From Peptococcus niger (GTDB taxonomy: Bacteria; Bacillota; Peptococcia; Peptococcales; Peptococcaceae), in assembly GCF_900101835.1 (NCBI RefSeq), contig NZ_FNAF01000008.1, forward strand, positions 1 through 64,000: 64,000 nt of DNA, in the 5' to 3' direction. Of this stretch, positions 40,855 to 50,291 are shown one piece after another (position 1 is the stretch's first letter; every line of letters begins with the position of its first letter). The translations under genes were made by a program, and so were the position numbers. The notes beneath the pieces are model-generated. The model was not told the origin of the DNA and did no database searches. It worked only from the letters and a program-made list of their open reading frames with translations.

Positions 40855-42051
40855 TTATAACCGCCCGGCAATTGCGTCTAAAAAGGCTTCGCTGGACAGT
40901 TTTTGCTTCTTGGCCAAGGTGGACAGGAGGACCAGGTCGCCGGTCATTTCACCGGCTTCAATGGTGGACAGGGTGGCCTGCTCCAGTCGGTTGGCAAAGG
41001 CCTGCAAGTCTGAATTGCCGTCCAGTTCGCCCCGTTTGCGCAGGGCGCCTGACCAGGCAAAGATGGTGGCCACGCTGTTGGTGGAGGTTTCTTCACCCTG
41101 CAAGTGTTTGTAGTAATGGCGCTGGACCGTTCCGTGCGCCGCTTCATACTCGTAATAGCCCTGCGGGGATACCAGGACAGAGGTCATCATGGCCAAGCTG
41201 CCAAAGGCTGTTGCCACCAAATCGCTCATCACGTCACCGTCATAATTTTTGCAGGCCCAGATAAAGCCGCCGCGAGACCGGACCACCCGCGCCACCGCAT
41301 CGTCAATCAGGGTGTAAAAATATTCCAGCCCGGCTTGGTCAAAGGCAGCCTTATAGTCTTTCTCATAGACTTCGGCAAAAATATCCTTAAACCGGTGGTC
41401 GTAGACCTTTGAAATGGTGTCTTTGGTCGAAAACCAGAGGTCCTGCTTGGTGTCCAGGGCATAGGTCATGCAGGCGCGGGCAAAACTTTCAATGGACGCG
41501 TCCAGGTTGTGCATGCCCTGAACGATACCCGGCCCTTCAAAGCGGAAAATGTCTTTTTCCTCTGTCCGCCCGTCATCATACTGGACGACCATTTTCGCCG
41601 TAGCCGGGCCGCTGACCGCCAGTTCTACATTCCGGTAGAGGTCACCATAGGCGTGACGGGCCACGGTAATGGGGGCTTCCCAATTGGCCACATAGGGGGC
41701 AATGCCCTTGACCAGGATTGGCGCCCGGAAAACGGTCCCGTCCAAGGCGGCCCGGATGGTGCCGTTGGGGCTTTTCCACATTTCTTTTAAATCATATTCG
41801 TCCATCCGGGCGGCATTTGGGGTGATGGTGGCGCACTTCACCCCAACGCCGTATTTTTTAATGGCCTCGGCTGCCTCATGGGTCACCTGGTCATCGGTGG
41901 CATTGCGGTGGTCCAGGCCCAAATCATAGTAGTCCGTCTTCAGGTCCACATGGGGCAGGATGAGCTTGTCCTTAATCCATCCCCAGAGGATCCGGGTCAT
42001 TTCATCCCCGTCCATTTCCACCAGGGGGGTTGTCATTTTTATTTTTGCCAT
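40855..42051 (-). CDS. icd: Isocitrate dehydrogenase (NADP+), eukaryote-like dimeric type
   Basis: 398 residues. It begins KIKMTTPLVEMDGDEMTRI, as in IDH1/IDH2-like enzymes. Isocitrate binding is shown by SPNGTIRAALDGTVFR and metal binding by the Asp residues in NYDGDVMSDL. EAAHGTVQRHY is the nucleotide region. It converts isocitrate to 2-oxoglutarate and CO2, making NADPH. AAGAAAG precedes the ATG. In an anaerobe it likely feeds glutamate synthesis. Confidence 0.95.
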   Translation of the reverse strand: MAKIKMTTPLVEMDGDEMTRILWGWIKDKLILPHVDLKTDYYDLGLDHRNATDDQVTHEAAEAIKKYGVGVKCATITPNAARMDEYDLKEMWKSPNGTIRAALDGTVFRAPILVKGIAPYVANWEAPITVARHAYGDLYRNVELAVSGPATAKMVVQYDDGRTEEKDIFRFEGPGIVQGMHNLDASIESFARACMTYALDTKQDLWFSTKDTISKVYDHRFKDIFAEVYEKDYKAAFDQAGLEYFYTLIDDAVARVVRSRGGFIWACKNYDGDVMSDLVATAFGSLAMMTSVLVSPQGYYEYEAAHGTVQRHYYKHLQGEETSTNSVATIFAWSGALRKRGELDGNSDLQAFANRLEQATLSTIEAGEMTGDLVLLSTLAKKQKLSSEAFLDAIAGRL

Positions 42052-42083
42052 AGGGTCTTCCTCACTTTCTTCTTATCAAAAAA

Positions 42084-43274
42084 TCAACCGACGGTTCTTC
42101 CGGCAGATGGTGCCGGGTCGGATGTGGCAGGGGCCTCTACTGGGGCAGCGCTCTCTGACGGCCCCTGCTCCCCTTGCCCGGCGAACTGCTTATCAGGCTC
42201 GGCAAGGGGCTTCTCCGGCGTGGTCAAAAGCACCGTCGGCGGCGCTTCCTGCCAGTCGACCTTAAAGCCCAGGGGCCCTGCCAGGTCGCGCAGCTTGATG
42301 TAGCTGAAACCGTCAATCACCGCCCGGCTCAAGGAAAAGGCACCGCCATCCACCCGCACGCGAATGTCGTCCATCAGGGCACTGCGGCAGGGCATGCCTG
42401 TCTCTCCGGCAATTGTCTCCTCACTGCTGGCAAAAGGGGTTCGCTGCAAAATAATTTCACGGCTGTCCGCGTCATAGTCTACGGAAAAGGCCGCTGCCGT
42501 GCCGCTTAAGGCCTGGGCCAAGTCCCTCAGCTTGTAGTAGTGATAGCCATTAATCAGGTAGCCGCCCAAGGGGGCCGGCAACCGGTTCACAAGAACATTG
42601 CCGATCTTATGATAACCCACGGCACGGCCGGCGGACGGATCGATCCCCAACCAGGCTTCCAGGGTGGGCACGCCGGCAGCGGTCATGCGCTGGGCTGTTT
42701 CCCGGCCGACGTAGCGGAAATGCCAAGGCTCATACTGGTAGCCGGTCACCCCTTCCTGCCCTTTGGGAAAGCGCAGGATAAAACCAAACCGGGGCGCATT
42801 GGCCGCCAACCACTGGCCGGCATCTGTGTTTTCAAAGGTCACTTCCAGGGTGGCCCCAGGATAGCGCAAGTCGCCAATATCCGCCGCCAAGCCGCTCTGG
42901 TGCTCACTCATGCCCGGCTTGGCACTGAAGGTATCGGCATAGTCACCGACATTGGCCCGGTAACTGTTGTAAAGCCACTGCTGGTAGGCATAGTTGCGGT
43001 AGCCCGACAGGACAAAGAGATTAAGGCCGGCTTCCCTTTGTGCCGCGCTGCGCATCTCGTTGAAAGCCTTTTGGGCTTCCGGCAGAAGCTGCTTGTTGTC
43101 AGGGGCATTGGGAATGGGGTCGTAGTCCGGGCCAATCGGGTAGGTCTTGTTGATGAGCAGGATCCCGTCCACAACCAGCGCCTTATCCGGTAGGGGGGCT
43201 GCTGTCGCCATGACCGGCGTGCTGAAAACCAGGGCCAGCACAAGTCCGAGCGCCGTTAGCGCATGATGTTTCAT
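42084..43274 (-). CDS. D-alanyl-D-alanine carboxypeptidase (VanY/M15B) with copper-amine-oxidase-N-like tail
   Basis: 396 residues with a signal peptide (1-26). The M15B domain has SGYRNYAYQQWLYN, the zinc ligands in SEHQSGLAADIG, and EPWHFRYVG with the catalytic Glu and third ligand. It trims D-Ala from peptidoglycan stem peptides. The C-terminal part (about 200-350) has two copper-amine-oxidase-N-like halves (YYKLRDLAQAL and YIKLRDLAGPLGF), then a Pro/Ala-rich tail. AAGGAGG precedes the ATG. Confidence 0.9.
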   Translation of the reverse strand: MKHHALTALGLVLALVFSTPVMATAAPLPDKALVVDGILLINKTYPIGPDYDPIPNAPDNKQLLPEAQKAFNEMRSAAQREAGLNLFVLSGYRNYAYQQWLYNSYRANVGDYADTFSAKPGMSEHQSGLAADIGDLRYPGATLEVTFENTDAGQWLAANAPRFGFILRFPKGQEGVTGYQYEPWHFRYVGRETAQRMTAAGVPTLEAWLGIDPSAGRAVGYHKIGNVLVNRLPAPLGGYLINGYHYYKLRDLAQALSGTAAAFSVDYDADSREIILQRTPFASSEETIAGETGMPCRSALMDDIRVRVDGGAFSLSRAVIDGFSYIKLRDLAGPLGFKVDWQEAPPTVLLTTPEKPLAEPDKQFAGQGEQGPSESAAPVEAPATSDPAPSAGRTVG

Positions 43275-43410
43275 AACTGCCTCCTTTTATGCCATCAGAA
43301 GATTGCTAAGTTACCGTTATTATACCCTGTTCCACCGCCCTGTCCAAGAGGCGATGCATAGCATTGGCCTCTCCTGGGTAAAAAAACAGTAGACCAAAGG
43401 AGGAGTTCTC

Positions 43411-43608
43411 ATGTACATCAGCATTTCAGGCGGCTGCATCGGCTGCGGCGCTTGCGTGGCCTTGGCGCCGGAAGTCTTTGAGCTGAATGCCGCCAACCAG
43501 GCCCGGGTCCACAGCCAATCGCCCCAGGATCCTGACGTCCAGGCCGCGGTAAGAAAGGCCGAGCAGTATTGCCCCAAGCAAATTATTTTTGCCGACGCAG
43601 ACGATTGA
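43411..43608 (+). CDS. Ferredoxin [4Fe-4S]
   Basis: 65 residues, single-cluster type. C-x2-C-x2-C in GGCIGCGACVALAP and a fourth Cys in EQYCPKQ bind one [4Fe-4S] cluster, as in Thermotoga-type ferredoxins. It carries low-potential electrons, for example to 2-oxoacid oxidoreductases such as the one at the right edge of this window. AAAGGAGG lies before the ATG. Confidence 0.95.
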   Translation: MYISISGGCIGCGACVALAPEVFELNAANQARVHSQSPQDPDVQAAVRKAEQYCPKQIIFADADD

Positions 43609-43681
43609 CCGGGATTTGTAACCAACTTGTTATAAAGCCCTTGACCGCTTTTGGTACAATATGGTTAAGGAGGATGATTTT

Positions 43682-44971
43682 ATGCGTTTTCGCTTACCAC
43701 TGGCAGCGGTCTTGCTGCTGGGCTTCTTAATCATACCGCAACCGGTTCAGGCGGAAGATGTTTCCAATTCCGCTTCTTTTATTTATACGGATTCTGCCAG
43801 CCGCTCTCTGGCCCCTTACGAGCCGGCTGAAATCACCATCGGCTTGCTGGGTGACAACGGCCGGCCTCTGTCGGACCCGCCGGCGGGCAAGCTCTATTTT
43901 TGGGTAACCGATCCGGACGGCACCGTCCCCCTGCAAAGCATGGAATTGGTGCCGCGCTCCATTGAAGAGGGGCTTTACGTTCACAGCGGCAGCGGCGCGC
44001 CCGGCGTCTTTATTGCCGACGGTCCGGGATTTCAACGCCAGCGCACCTTTAAGGTGCGGTTTACCCAAGCCGGCAGCTATTTGTTAAAGGGTGTTTTCAT
44101 CCCGGCCGGCGCACGCTTTAATCCGGCGGAAATGGCCCTGTATGACGCGCAAAGCTTTAATGCCACCGGCCCTAAAGCCCGCACCCTGACGGTGGGAACG
44201 GCCATCGTCAGTGATGTGGCCTTTATGCGCATCAGCCCCTCCATCAAGGGGGTTGAGCTCAAGGGGCTGACCGTCCAGCCGCCACGCGCCCACACTGAAA
44301 AAGACGTCCACATCCCTGTCCATCAAGATGGGCAGACGCCGACCATCCTGACCCTGCACCTCTACCGGTCAAACGGGGCCGGCATCGGCGCCGGGGTCCC
44401 GGTTTACATTACCAGCAATGCCCCCGGCATTCGCCTGGCCAGCGACAGCGTCATGACCGATGACAATGGCATGGCCACCGTCCGCCTGTCCGGCAAAGCC
44501 GACGGCAAGGGCCTTCTCGGCATTCGCCTCAATCGCAAGGATGAGCCGGTTCTCATCCCGCTCAGCGCCTACAGCTATTCTCCGCAAACCGTCCGCCTGA
44601 GCATCGGCAACCTGGTCATGGACGTGGACGGGCGCAGCGTTTACATGGACGAACCGCCCCTCGTTAAAGACGGGCGCACCTACGTCCCCTACCGGGCCAT
44701 CGGCGAAATCCTGGGTGCGGAAATCAACTACAACCACAACATCCGTACCATCACCACCAAGTTTAACAATAAAATCATCACCATGACCCTGGGCTATGAC
44801 CACTACGCCATAGACAACAAGGTCATCCAAATGGATGCCCGTCCCTTCATCAGCAAGAACGGCCGCACCATGGTGCCCATCCGTTTTATGGCAGACGCCA
44901 CCGGCTACGCCGTCCGCCCCGTTTATGGCGACCGCGGCCGGACCACCGGCGTCATCTTTACAAAAAAATAA
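43682..44971 (+). CDS. Secreted protein with copper-amine-oxidase-N-like domain
   Basis: 429 residues from the ATG at 43682, with AAGGAGG 8 bases upstream; an earlier start at 43661 lacks an RBS. Signal peptide (1-24), two beta-sandwich domains (about 28-305) and a C-terminal copper-amine-oxidase-N-like domain (DGRTYVPYRAIGEILGAEI, NGRTMVPIRFMADATGYAV). It is a close architectural relative of the product encoded at 39343-40785, and is likely bound to the cell surface. Confidence 0.85.
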   Translation: MRFRLPLAAVLLLGFLIIPQPVQAEDVSNSASFIYTDSASRSLAPYEPAEITIGLLGDNGRPLSDPPAGKLYFWVTDPDGTVPLQSMELVPRSIEEGLYVHSGSGAPGVFIADGPGFQRQRTFKVRFTQAGSYLLKGVFIPAGARFNPAEMALYDAQSFNATGPKARTLTVGTAIVSDVAFMRISPSIKGVELKGLTVQPPRAHTEKDVHIPVHQDGQTPTILTLHLYRSNGAGIGAGVPVYITSNAPGIRLASDSVMTDDNGMATVRLSGKADGKGLLGIRLNRKDEPVLIPLSAYSYSPQTVRLSIGNLVMDVDGRSVYMDEPPLVKDGRTYVPYRAIGEILGAEINYNHNIRTITTKFNNKIITMTLGYDHYAIDNKVIQMDARPFISKNGRTMVPIRFMADATGYAVRPVYGDRGRTTGVIFTKK

Positions 44972-44987
44972 AGGCCCCCGCAAAATA

Positions 44988-45030
44988 GAAAAGGGCAGGT
45001 TGAGCACTCCGCTCAGCCTGCCCTTTTCTT
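44988..45030. terminator. Bidirectional terminator
   Basis: GAAAAGGGCAGG pairs with CCTGCCCTTTTC, extended by TGAG/CTCA. It lies between convergent genes. Confidence 0.88.
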
Positions 45031-45049
45031 GTCCAAAAAATCCGGTCTG

Positions 45050-46285
45050 CTACTGCCGTTCAATAAAAATCCGCGTTTTGGCCCGGTCCAAGTGGTCGCC
45101 GTAGCCACTCACCTTGTAGGCGGCGCCGTTCACCGTAACCGTCGCCGCAAAATAGCCATCTTCCATCCCGTAGAAATGGTAGCCGGAGATGGCGCCGGCC
45201 CGGCCCGTTTCAAAGTCGACATTCAGAAGCTTGCCCAGGTCATCCAGGGACAGGGTCGGCGGACAGCCGTCTACAAAAAAGCCCAAATCCGCCCATACCG
45301 CCCCGGTTGCCACCGCATTGGTCGCCGGGAAGGTCGCCGGGTCGGGAATTTTCACCTTCCGGTCCTTTTGCGAGGGAGTCTCTGCTTCCTTTGACTCCTT
45401 GGCCGGCGGTTGCGGGTCTGCCGTTTCAAGCCCTCCTGCCCCGTCAGCGCCCTCGTCCTTGACATCCGACAGGGGCACCAAGTGCCAGGGGTGGCCGGCC
45501 TCACTTGCCAGCGGAACCGTGTCCCCTGAAAATTGCAAGGCCACATTCCCGCCGTCACCGCGGAAGACGATGTACTGGTCGCCGTTGATCACCGTCAACG
45601 CCCCGGGCCCGTAAGTACCGGCGATCTCACCATAGGTTTGCCCCAAGAGGGCAAAGGCATCCCGGTTAATCCGCATGGCCCGGGTCAATCGGCCGTCCGG
45701 TCCCACCCGGAAAACGCTGAAGCCTTCCGAGAAGTCCGGCTCCTTGACCGCCTTGCCGCGTTTGGTATAGGCCTTGAGAAAGCCCCATTCATCCTCCGCC
45801 TTAAAGGCGAAATCATAGTAGCGCTCTTCATCTGCCGTCACCTGATAGTGGTCCTTGTTAAAGCGGACCGCAAAGACCCGGTCCCCTAAGAACCAGCGGT
45901 AGTAATCCTCGTCCATCTTATCAATGCTGCCACTCAAATGGTAACGCTGCCAATAGCCCACCACACTGTCCTGGGGCAAGTTCGGATCCGGGTCAATCGG
46001 CTTCGCCGTCCGCAGTTTTTTAACCGCTTCACTCTCCGCATAGGGGTTATTCGACACCTGGACCGTCTGCAAATTTTGCGGCAGGGACCGGTCCTGGGCA
46101 ATTGAAATGCCCAGAAGAACCGCCAGGGCAAAGGCCAAGCCCGCCAAAAAGACAATCCAGGTCCGACCCGTTCCCGGCCCGAAAAACCGCCGCCAGCCGC
46201 GCCGACGCTCACCATCCAGCCGCGCCCCGCAAGACCCGCAATACAAGCCCTCCTGGTCCGACGCCCCACACTTGGGACAAACCAT
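45050..46285 (-). CDS. Zinc-ribbon membrane protein
   Basis: 411 residues from the ATG at 46285 with AAGGAGG 8 bases upstream. An N-terminal zinc ribbon (CPKCGASDQEGLYCGSCG) is followed by a membrane helix (about 43-64) and an extracytoplasmic part of about 340 residues with a Pro/Glu/Lys linker (about 280-310). Such zinc-ribbon, one-helix proteins are common in Firmicutes and lack a known function. The C-terminal region may sense or bind a wall ligand. Confidence 0.8.
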   Translation of the reverse strand: MVCPKCGASDQEGLYCGSCGARLDGERRRGWRRFFGPGTGRTWIVFLAGLAFALAVLLGISIAQDRSLPQNLQTVQVSNNPYAESEAVKKLRTAKPIDPDPNLPQDSVVGYWQRYHLSGSIDKMDEDYYRWFLGDRVFAVRFNKDHYQVTADEERYYDFAFKAEDEWGFLKAYTKRGKAVKEPDFSEGFSVFRVGPDGRLTRAMRINRDAFALLGQTYGEIAGTYGPGALTVINGDQYIVFRGDGGNVALQFSGDTVPLASEAGHPWHLVPLSDVKDEGADGAGGLETADPQPPAKESKEAETPSQKDRKVKIPDPATFPATNAVATGAVWADLGFFVDGCPPTLSLDDLGKLLNVDFETGRAGAISGYHFYGMEDGYFAATVTVNGAAYKVSGYGDHLDRAKTRIFIERQ

Positions 46286-46399
46286 AGCCATCCCTCCTTA
46301 AGTACAGGTATTATCTCAAAATTTAGGGGTACAACACGACGCCCTAAACCGTTTAACAAGAAAACCCTTTCGATAGATATATTCAATTACGAACTCTAC

Positions 46400-47284
46400 T
46401 TAATTTCGCACATAATCACCTTTAAAAATACCTCTTAAAATATCTTCCAAGATTTTTATTAAAAGGCGCTCATCCGCAGATTCTTCTTTATAAATAAATT
46501 GTAAATCAAGAAAGGGGTCATCATCGTTATATATTAGTTGTATGTCATTCATCTCATTTATTTTGGACCGCTCAGCAATATTACGCGGCAAAGATACTGA
46601 CATATTGGGGTCTGAATTTAACTTTTTTAAAATCAAATCTAAATTAGATGAAAATAAAGATGCGGGAATGGCCTCTTCATTGAAATAGCTATCAAAATAT
46701 TCCTGGCTACTGATAATATACCGTGTCTTATTTTTGTCACTAAAAATATTTCTATGCGCACAAGTGACAATCAAACTCTTTTCGATAACGGAATACTGTA
46801 CATTATCACCATCGACGGCTCTATCTTCCGGGCAATAAGCTAATCCATATGTTTGGCTTTTTTCACTTACCAATGTTTGTATTTCCGGAAGGTAGGCCTC
46901 CATAAATTTAAAATTAAAGTCACCCAATTCAATCTTTAACGTGGATTCCAAGTCTTCATAATAGGATTGCAATAATAGCGGCGTCACAACGAAGGTAATA
47001 TCTTTATCCAAGGTATTTAACACAAAATCCGCCGAAGATTTTTCTGAAATATATTTGTCATAGGCTTCCAGCATTTTCTCTGCGTAAAGTTTAAAATGAG
47101 CACCTTCTCGCGTTAAACGAACGCCCGACGCCGTTCTTTTAAACAATTCTACCTCCAGAAAGCCTTCTAATTTTTTGATTTGTTTGCTTACCGTGGGCTG
47201 AGTCATAAATAATTCCTCTGCAGCACGATTAACCGATCCGTATCGTGCTGCCCAAATAAAGCATTTAACCCACTCCAACCTCAT
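46400..47284 (-). CDS. LysR-family regulator
   Basis: 294 residues from the ATG at 47284 (AAAGGGG 8 bases upstream). The N-terminal HTH is typical (YGSVNRAAEELFMTQPTVSKQIKKLEGFL), and the C-terminal effector domain is divergent. It is divergent from the SLC13-type transporter operon, and a CATCA-13-TGATG inverted repeat lies between them, so it probably controls that operon in response to the transported anion or a product of it. It is AT-rich like the operon. Confidence 0.9.
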   Translation of the reverse strand: MRLEWVKCFIWAARYGSVNRAAEELFMTQPTVSKQIKKLEGFLEVELFKRTASGVRLTREGAHFKLYAEKMLEAYDKYISEKSSADFVLNTLDKDITFVVTPLLLQSYYEDLESTLKIELGDFNFKFMEAYLPEIQTLVSEKSQTYGLAYCPEDRAVDGDNVQYSVIEKSLIVTCAHRNIFSDKNKTRYIISSQEYFDSYFNEEAIPASLFSSNLDLILKKLNSDPNMSVSLPRNIAERSKINEMNDIQLIYNDDDPFLDLQFIYKEESADERLLIKILEDILRGIFKGDYVRN

Positions 47285-47381
47285 AATCAACACCCCTTTA
47301 TTTCAGCATCTGTAAACCCAAAAGCTATTCCACTATGGCATGCCAATCAGCAAAACCTCTTTTTTTATTATTGGACACAAA

Positions 47382-47404
47382 CATCACAATGCTATACGCT
47401 GATG
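47382..47404. promoter_or_regulatory. Candidate LysR box
   Basis: CATCA (47382-47386) and TGATG (47400-47404) form an inverted repeat with 13 bases between, in the gap between the LysR gene and the operon it likely controls. A palindrome AAAGCGCTTT lies at 47411-47420. Confidence 0.5.
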
Positions 47405-47500
47405 ACAAATAAAGCGCTTTAATAGCTGTGATTAGCCAGTGAATACAAGGCTAAAGCAGCCACCAAATATCTTGTTGTCTTACAAAGAGGAGGTATTCTA

Positions 47501-48931
47501 ATGTCCACCATCCCAACTATGGGTCGAAAGGATTATATCCACCATTTTATTACGACGCTATTGGTCTTCGGGTTTGGTTTTTTACCCCCATTCTCATCAA
47601 TGACGCCATATGGAATGGGCGTTTTGGGAACATTTATCGGCGCCGTTTACGGCTGGACAACGATAGGCATGGTCTATCCCAGCTTCGTTGCTATTATTAG
47701 CCTAGGGCTCTATGCAGGCGTCCCCGAAGTCCTAGCCAAAGGGTTCGGCTCGCCGATAATCGTAGCACTTTTTGCCTTACTGCCGTTAATCTCTGTTTTG
47801 GATGAAATGAAATTAACTCAATATTGTGTTAATGCTATATTTTTTAACCGATTTTCGCGCGGAAAGCCCTGGCTGACTTTATTTTTCTTCTTTTTAAGCG
47901 CTTTCCTCACAGCATTTATCAACCCTATTGTTTCAGCCATCATTTATTGTACCTTTATTGCAGCGATTTGTAAAAATGCAAATATTACCCCCTACACAAA
48001 ATTACCAACAGCGCTTTTACTCGGTACCGCTTATTCCATCATGAACGGCCAGATCATGTTCCCTTTCTTGGGAACGGGACTCACATTCACTGCAGCCTAT
48101 ACAGCCATGTTTAAACATGAAATCCCTGTAGCCCAGTACCTGGCCTTTGTCTTGCCAATTGGTATCATCATGATTGGTATTTTCCTACTGACGATGAAAT
48201 TTGTCCTCCGCATTGATGTATCTGTCTTAAATGACTATAAAATAGATCCGGATACCGGCACTAAGCTAACGCGCGACCAAAAATATGCTGTGATTTTCTT
48301 TGCTTTGTTCTGCTTAGCTATGTTCTTATCCTCAGCTCTCCCAAAAGAAATGTTGCTCGCCCAATGGCTAAATAAATTAACCATCTTCGGGATTGCAACT
48401 TCTATTATTTGTATTATGATGCTCTTTCGCCGAGAAGATGGTAGGCCATTTATACACTATCAGACCATCGGACAAAAATTTCCTTGGGATGTCTTTCTGC
48501 TCACAACATTTATTATCATTATCTCCTCATTCTTAACAGAACCAGAAACAGGCGTCGCTAAAACTTTAGCTGCCATGCTCATCCCCTTAACCAAATTACC
48601 GCCACTCGTGTTTATTGTTGCAACTATGCTTTTAGCAACTATTATAACAAATTTCGCCAACAATATGATTCTTACTATAATCATTATGCCTGTTCTCGTA
48701 CAATTCAGCAGCACAGTTGGTTTAAGTGAAATTGGCATGATTCTGCTTCTTTTCCTAACCACACAAATGGCGCTTGCTACAGCCGGTGGCTCCCCGATTA
48801 CCGGCATTGCCTACTCAATGAATCAATTGATTAACTCCAAGGATATGATGGTTATGGCCCTAAAGGTTATTCCCATTCTATTCATTTCATTAATACTGAT
48901 AGGCCTTCTCTTCCTGCAAGTTATTTTCTAA
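47501..48931 (+). CDS. SLC13/DASS-type anion transporter
   Basis: 476 residues with 11-13 predicted membrane helices. Two re-entrant regions (FINPIVSAIIYCTFIAA and NFANNMILTIIIMPV) and a second motif (TAGGSPITGIAYSMN) fit divalent-anion:Na+ symporters. Substrates in this group are dicarboxylates, sulfate or other anions; here it is unknown. AGAGGAGG precedes the ATG. It is the first gene of the cluster that ends with a phosphatase-superfamily hydrolase, so a phosphorylated or sulfonated anion is possible. Confidence 0.82.
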   Translation: MSTIPTMGRKDYIHHFITTLLVFGFGFLPPFSSMTPYGMGVLGTFIGAVYGWTTIGMVYPSFVAIISLGLYAGVPEVLAKGFGSPIIVALFALLPLISVLDEMKLTQYCVNAIFFNRFSRGKPWLTLFFFFLSAFLTAFINPIVSAIIYCTFIAAICKNANITPYTKLPTALLLGTAYSIMNGQIMFPFLGTGLTFTAAYTAMFKHEIPVAQYLAFVLPIGIIMIGIFLLTMKFVLRIDVSVLNDYKIDPDTGTKLTRDQKYAVIFFALFCLAMFLSSALPKEMLLAQWLNKLTIFGIATSIICIMMLFRREDGRPFIHYQTIGQKFPWDVFLLTTFIIIISSFLTEPETGVAKTLAAMLIPLTKLPPLVFIVATMLLATIITNFANNMILTIIIMPVLVQFSSTVGLSEIGMILLLFLTTQMALATAGGSPITGIAYSMNQLINSKDMMVMALKVIPILFISLILIGLLFLQVIF

Positions 48932-49059
48932 AGTACTAGGCTGTTTTCCCATTTCTGGTGATAAACAGCCTATCCTTGTATTTGGCGCTTCATCTATGAA
49001 GCGCAGGCAAGCATTGATCTGTTGCGAACCAGTTCATTTCCAAGGAAAGGACCCTTATT

Positions 49060-49500
49060 ATGAAACAAAATTCTGATCGAATTCAATCTCTAAAAGGACG
49101 ATGCCGTCATTGTGTTTGCAAATATTGCGGAAGTCCTTTAATTTTAAAAAAAATTAGCTTTGCGAGTAGTCCGGATACCAGGGTTGAAATATTTTGCAGC
49201 AGTTGCGATAAAATCGAATATGGTGTTGAAAAAGAGATTTATAAAATCGCAAAATTTTATGTTGAAGAAACAGGCTTTAATCACTACAAAGAATTTGACA
49301 TTAGCCTGCAATCTGTCCGTATGAATATTGCAAAGGTCGCTCAAATCATCACCTGGGCCTCAAAATCTTTAGGGATCTTATCTGATACAGGGTTTAGCGT
49401 CTCAGTAAAAAATGCCGATGATTTAGTCGGCTCCTGCAAAAAATTCAAAGATCAGGACTTATTGCCCACTGTAAAAAAGGATGAAAAAAATGAGCAGTAA
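49060..49500 (+). CDS. Zinc-ribbon-like protein, function unknown
   Basis: 146 residues. Cysteines in RCRHCVCKYCGSPL and in FCSSCDK (about 15-48) make a probable zinc ribbon. The rest is helical (MNIAKVAQIITWASKSLGIL) and the C terminus is charged. No signal peptide. AAGGAAAGG precedes the ATG. It overlaps the ABC ATPase gene by 11 bases, so the two are probably made together. I do not recognise the family. Confidence 0.7.
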   Translation: MKQNSDRIQSLKGRCRHCVCKYCGSPLILKKISFASSPDTRVEIFCSSCDKIEYGVEKEIYKIAKFYVEETGFNHYKEFDISLQSVRMNIAKVAQIITWASKSLGILSDTGFSVSVKNADDLVGSCKKFKDQDLLPTVKKDEKNEQ

Positions 49501-50257
49501 CCCATACGCCCTTGAACTAAAAAATATGAATAAATCTTTTTGTGGGAAAAATATCCTCACTAATTTAAATTGGTGCGTTCACCCAAAAGAGAAATGGATT
49601 GTGTTCGGTTTAAATGGAAGCGGAAAGACAACTTTATTAACACTAATTGGTGGTTTCCAAAATGCCTCAAGTGGACAACTTAAGGTATTGGGAAAGACCT
49701 ATACGGCTTCTAACAGTACCCTTTTAAGGCAAAAAGTTGGATTGGTTAGCCACAGTTTCTTTGGGAAAGTCTTCTCGAATGAATCTATTTTGGATATTTT
49801 ACTCTCCGGATTCGGAAATGGATTTCAGCTTGGTGCAAACACTTCTTTAACCTATGAAGGCCTGGCCTTAAAACAACTACAACAATTCGGCTTAGCAGAG
49901 CATTTGGATTATCCATTTAATTCTCTTTCCAAAGGCGAACAACAAAAAGTTTTATTTGCAAGAGCATTATTGCTCGCACCAGAAATGCTTCTGCTGGATG
50001 AGTTAACCTCGGGAATGGATATATTAATGCACAGAGAAGCGATGAAGATCTTGACGAAATATTCAAACACGGTTATATATGTAACGCATCATCCCGAAGA
50101 AATAACGCCTTTTTTTACCCACCTCTTGCTCTTAAAAAAGGGAAAAATTTACCAACAAGGCCCTATCGAGAAGATATTGACCGAAGAAACGCTAAGCAAA
50201 TTTTTAAAATATCCTGTGTCATTAAGGCAAGATGAATATGGCTGCCATATTGTATAA
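49490..50257 (+). CDS. ABC transporter-type ATPase without a membrane partner
   Basis: 255 residues. Walker A is GLNGSGKTT, the Q loop is in VGLVSHSF, the signature is LSKGEQQK, Walker B is MLLLDELT and the H loop is VTHHPEE. The Walker B pair has Leu in place of the usual Pro (DEL). No permease or binding-protein gene lies in the cluster. It resembles ModF/YlmA-type stand-alone ATPases. The ATG at 49490 is better spaced from AAAAAGG than the one at 49481. Confidence 0.85.
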   Translation: MSSNPYALELKNMNKSFCGKNILTNLNWCVHPKEKWIVFGLNGSGKTTLLTLIGGFQNASSGQLKVLGKTYTASNSTLLRQKVGLVSHSFFGKVFSNESILDILLSGFGNGFQLGANTSLTYEGLALKQLQQFGLAEHLDYPFNSLSKGEQQKVLFARALLLAPEMLLLDELTSGMDILMHREAMKILTKYSNTVIYVTHHPEEITPFFTHLLLLKKGKIYQQGPIEKILTEETLSKFLKYPVSLRQDEYGCHIV

Positions 50258-50291
50258 ACATACTACACATATTAATTAAAGAGGTGTAACG

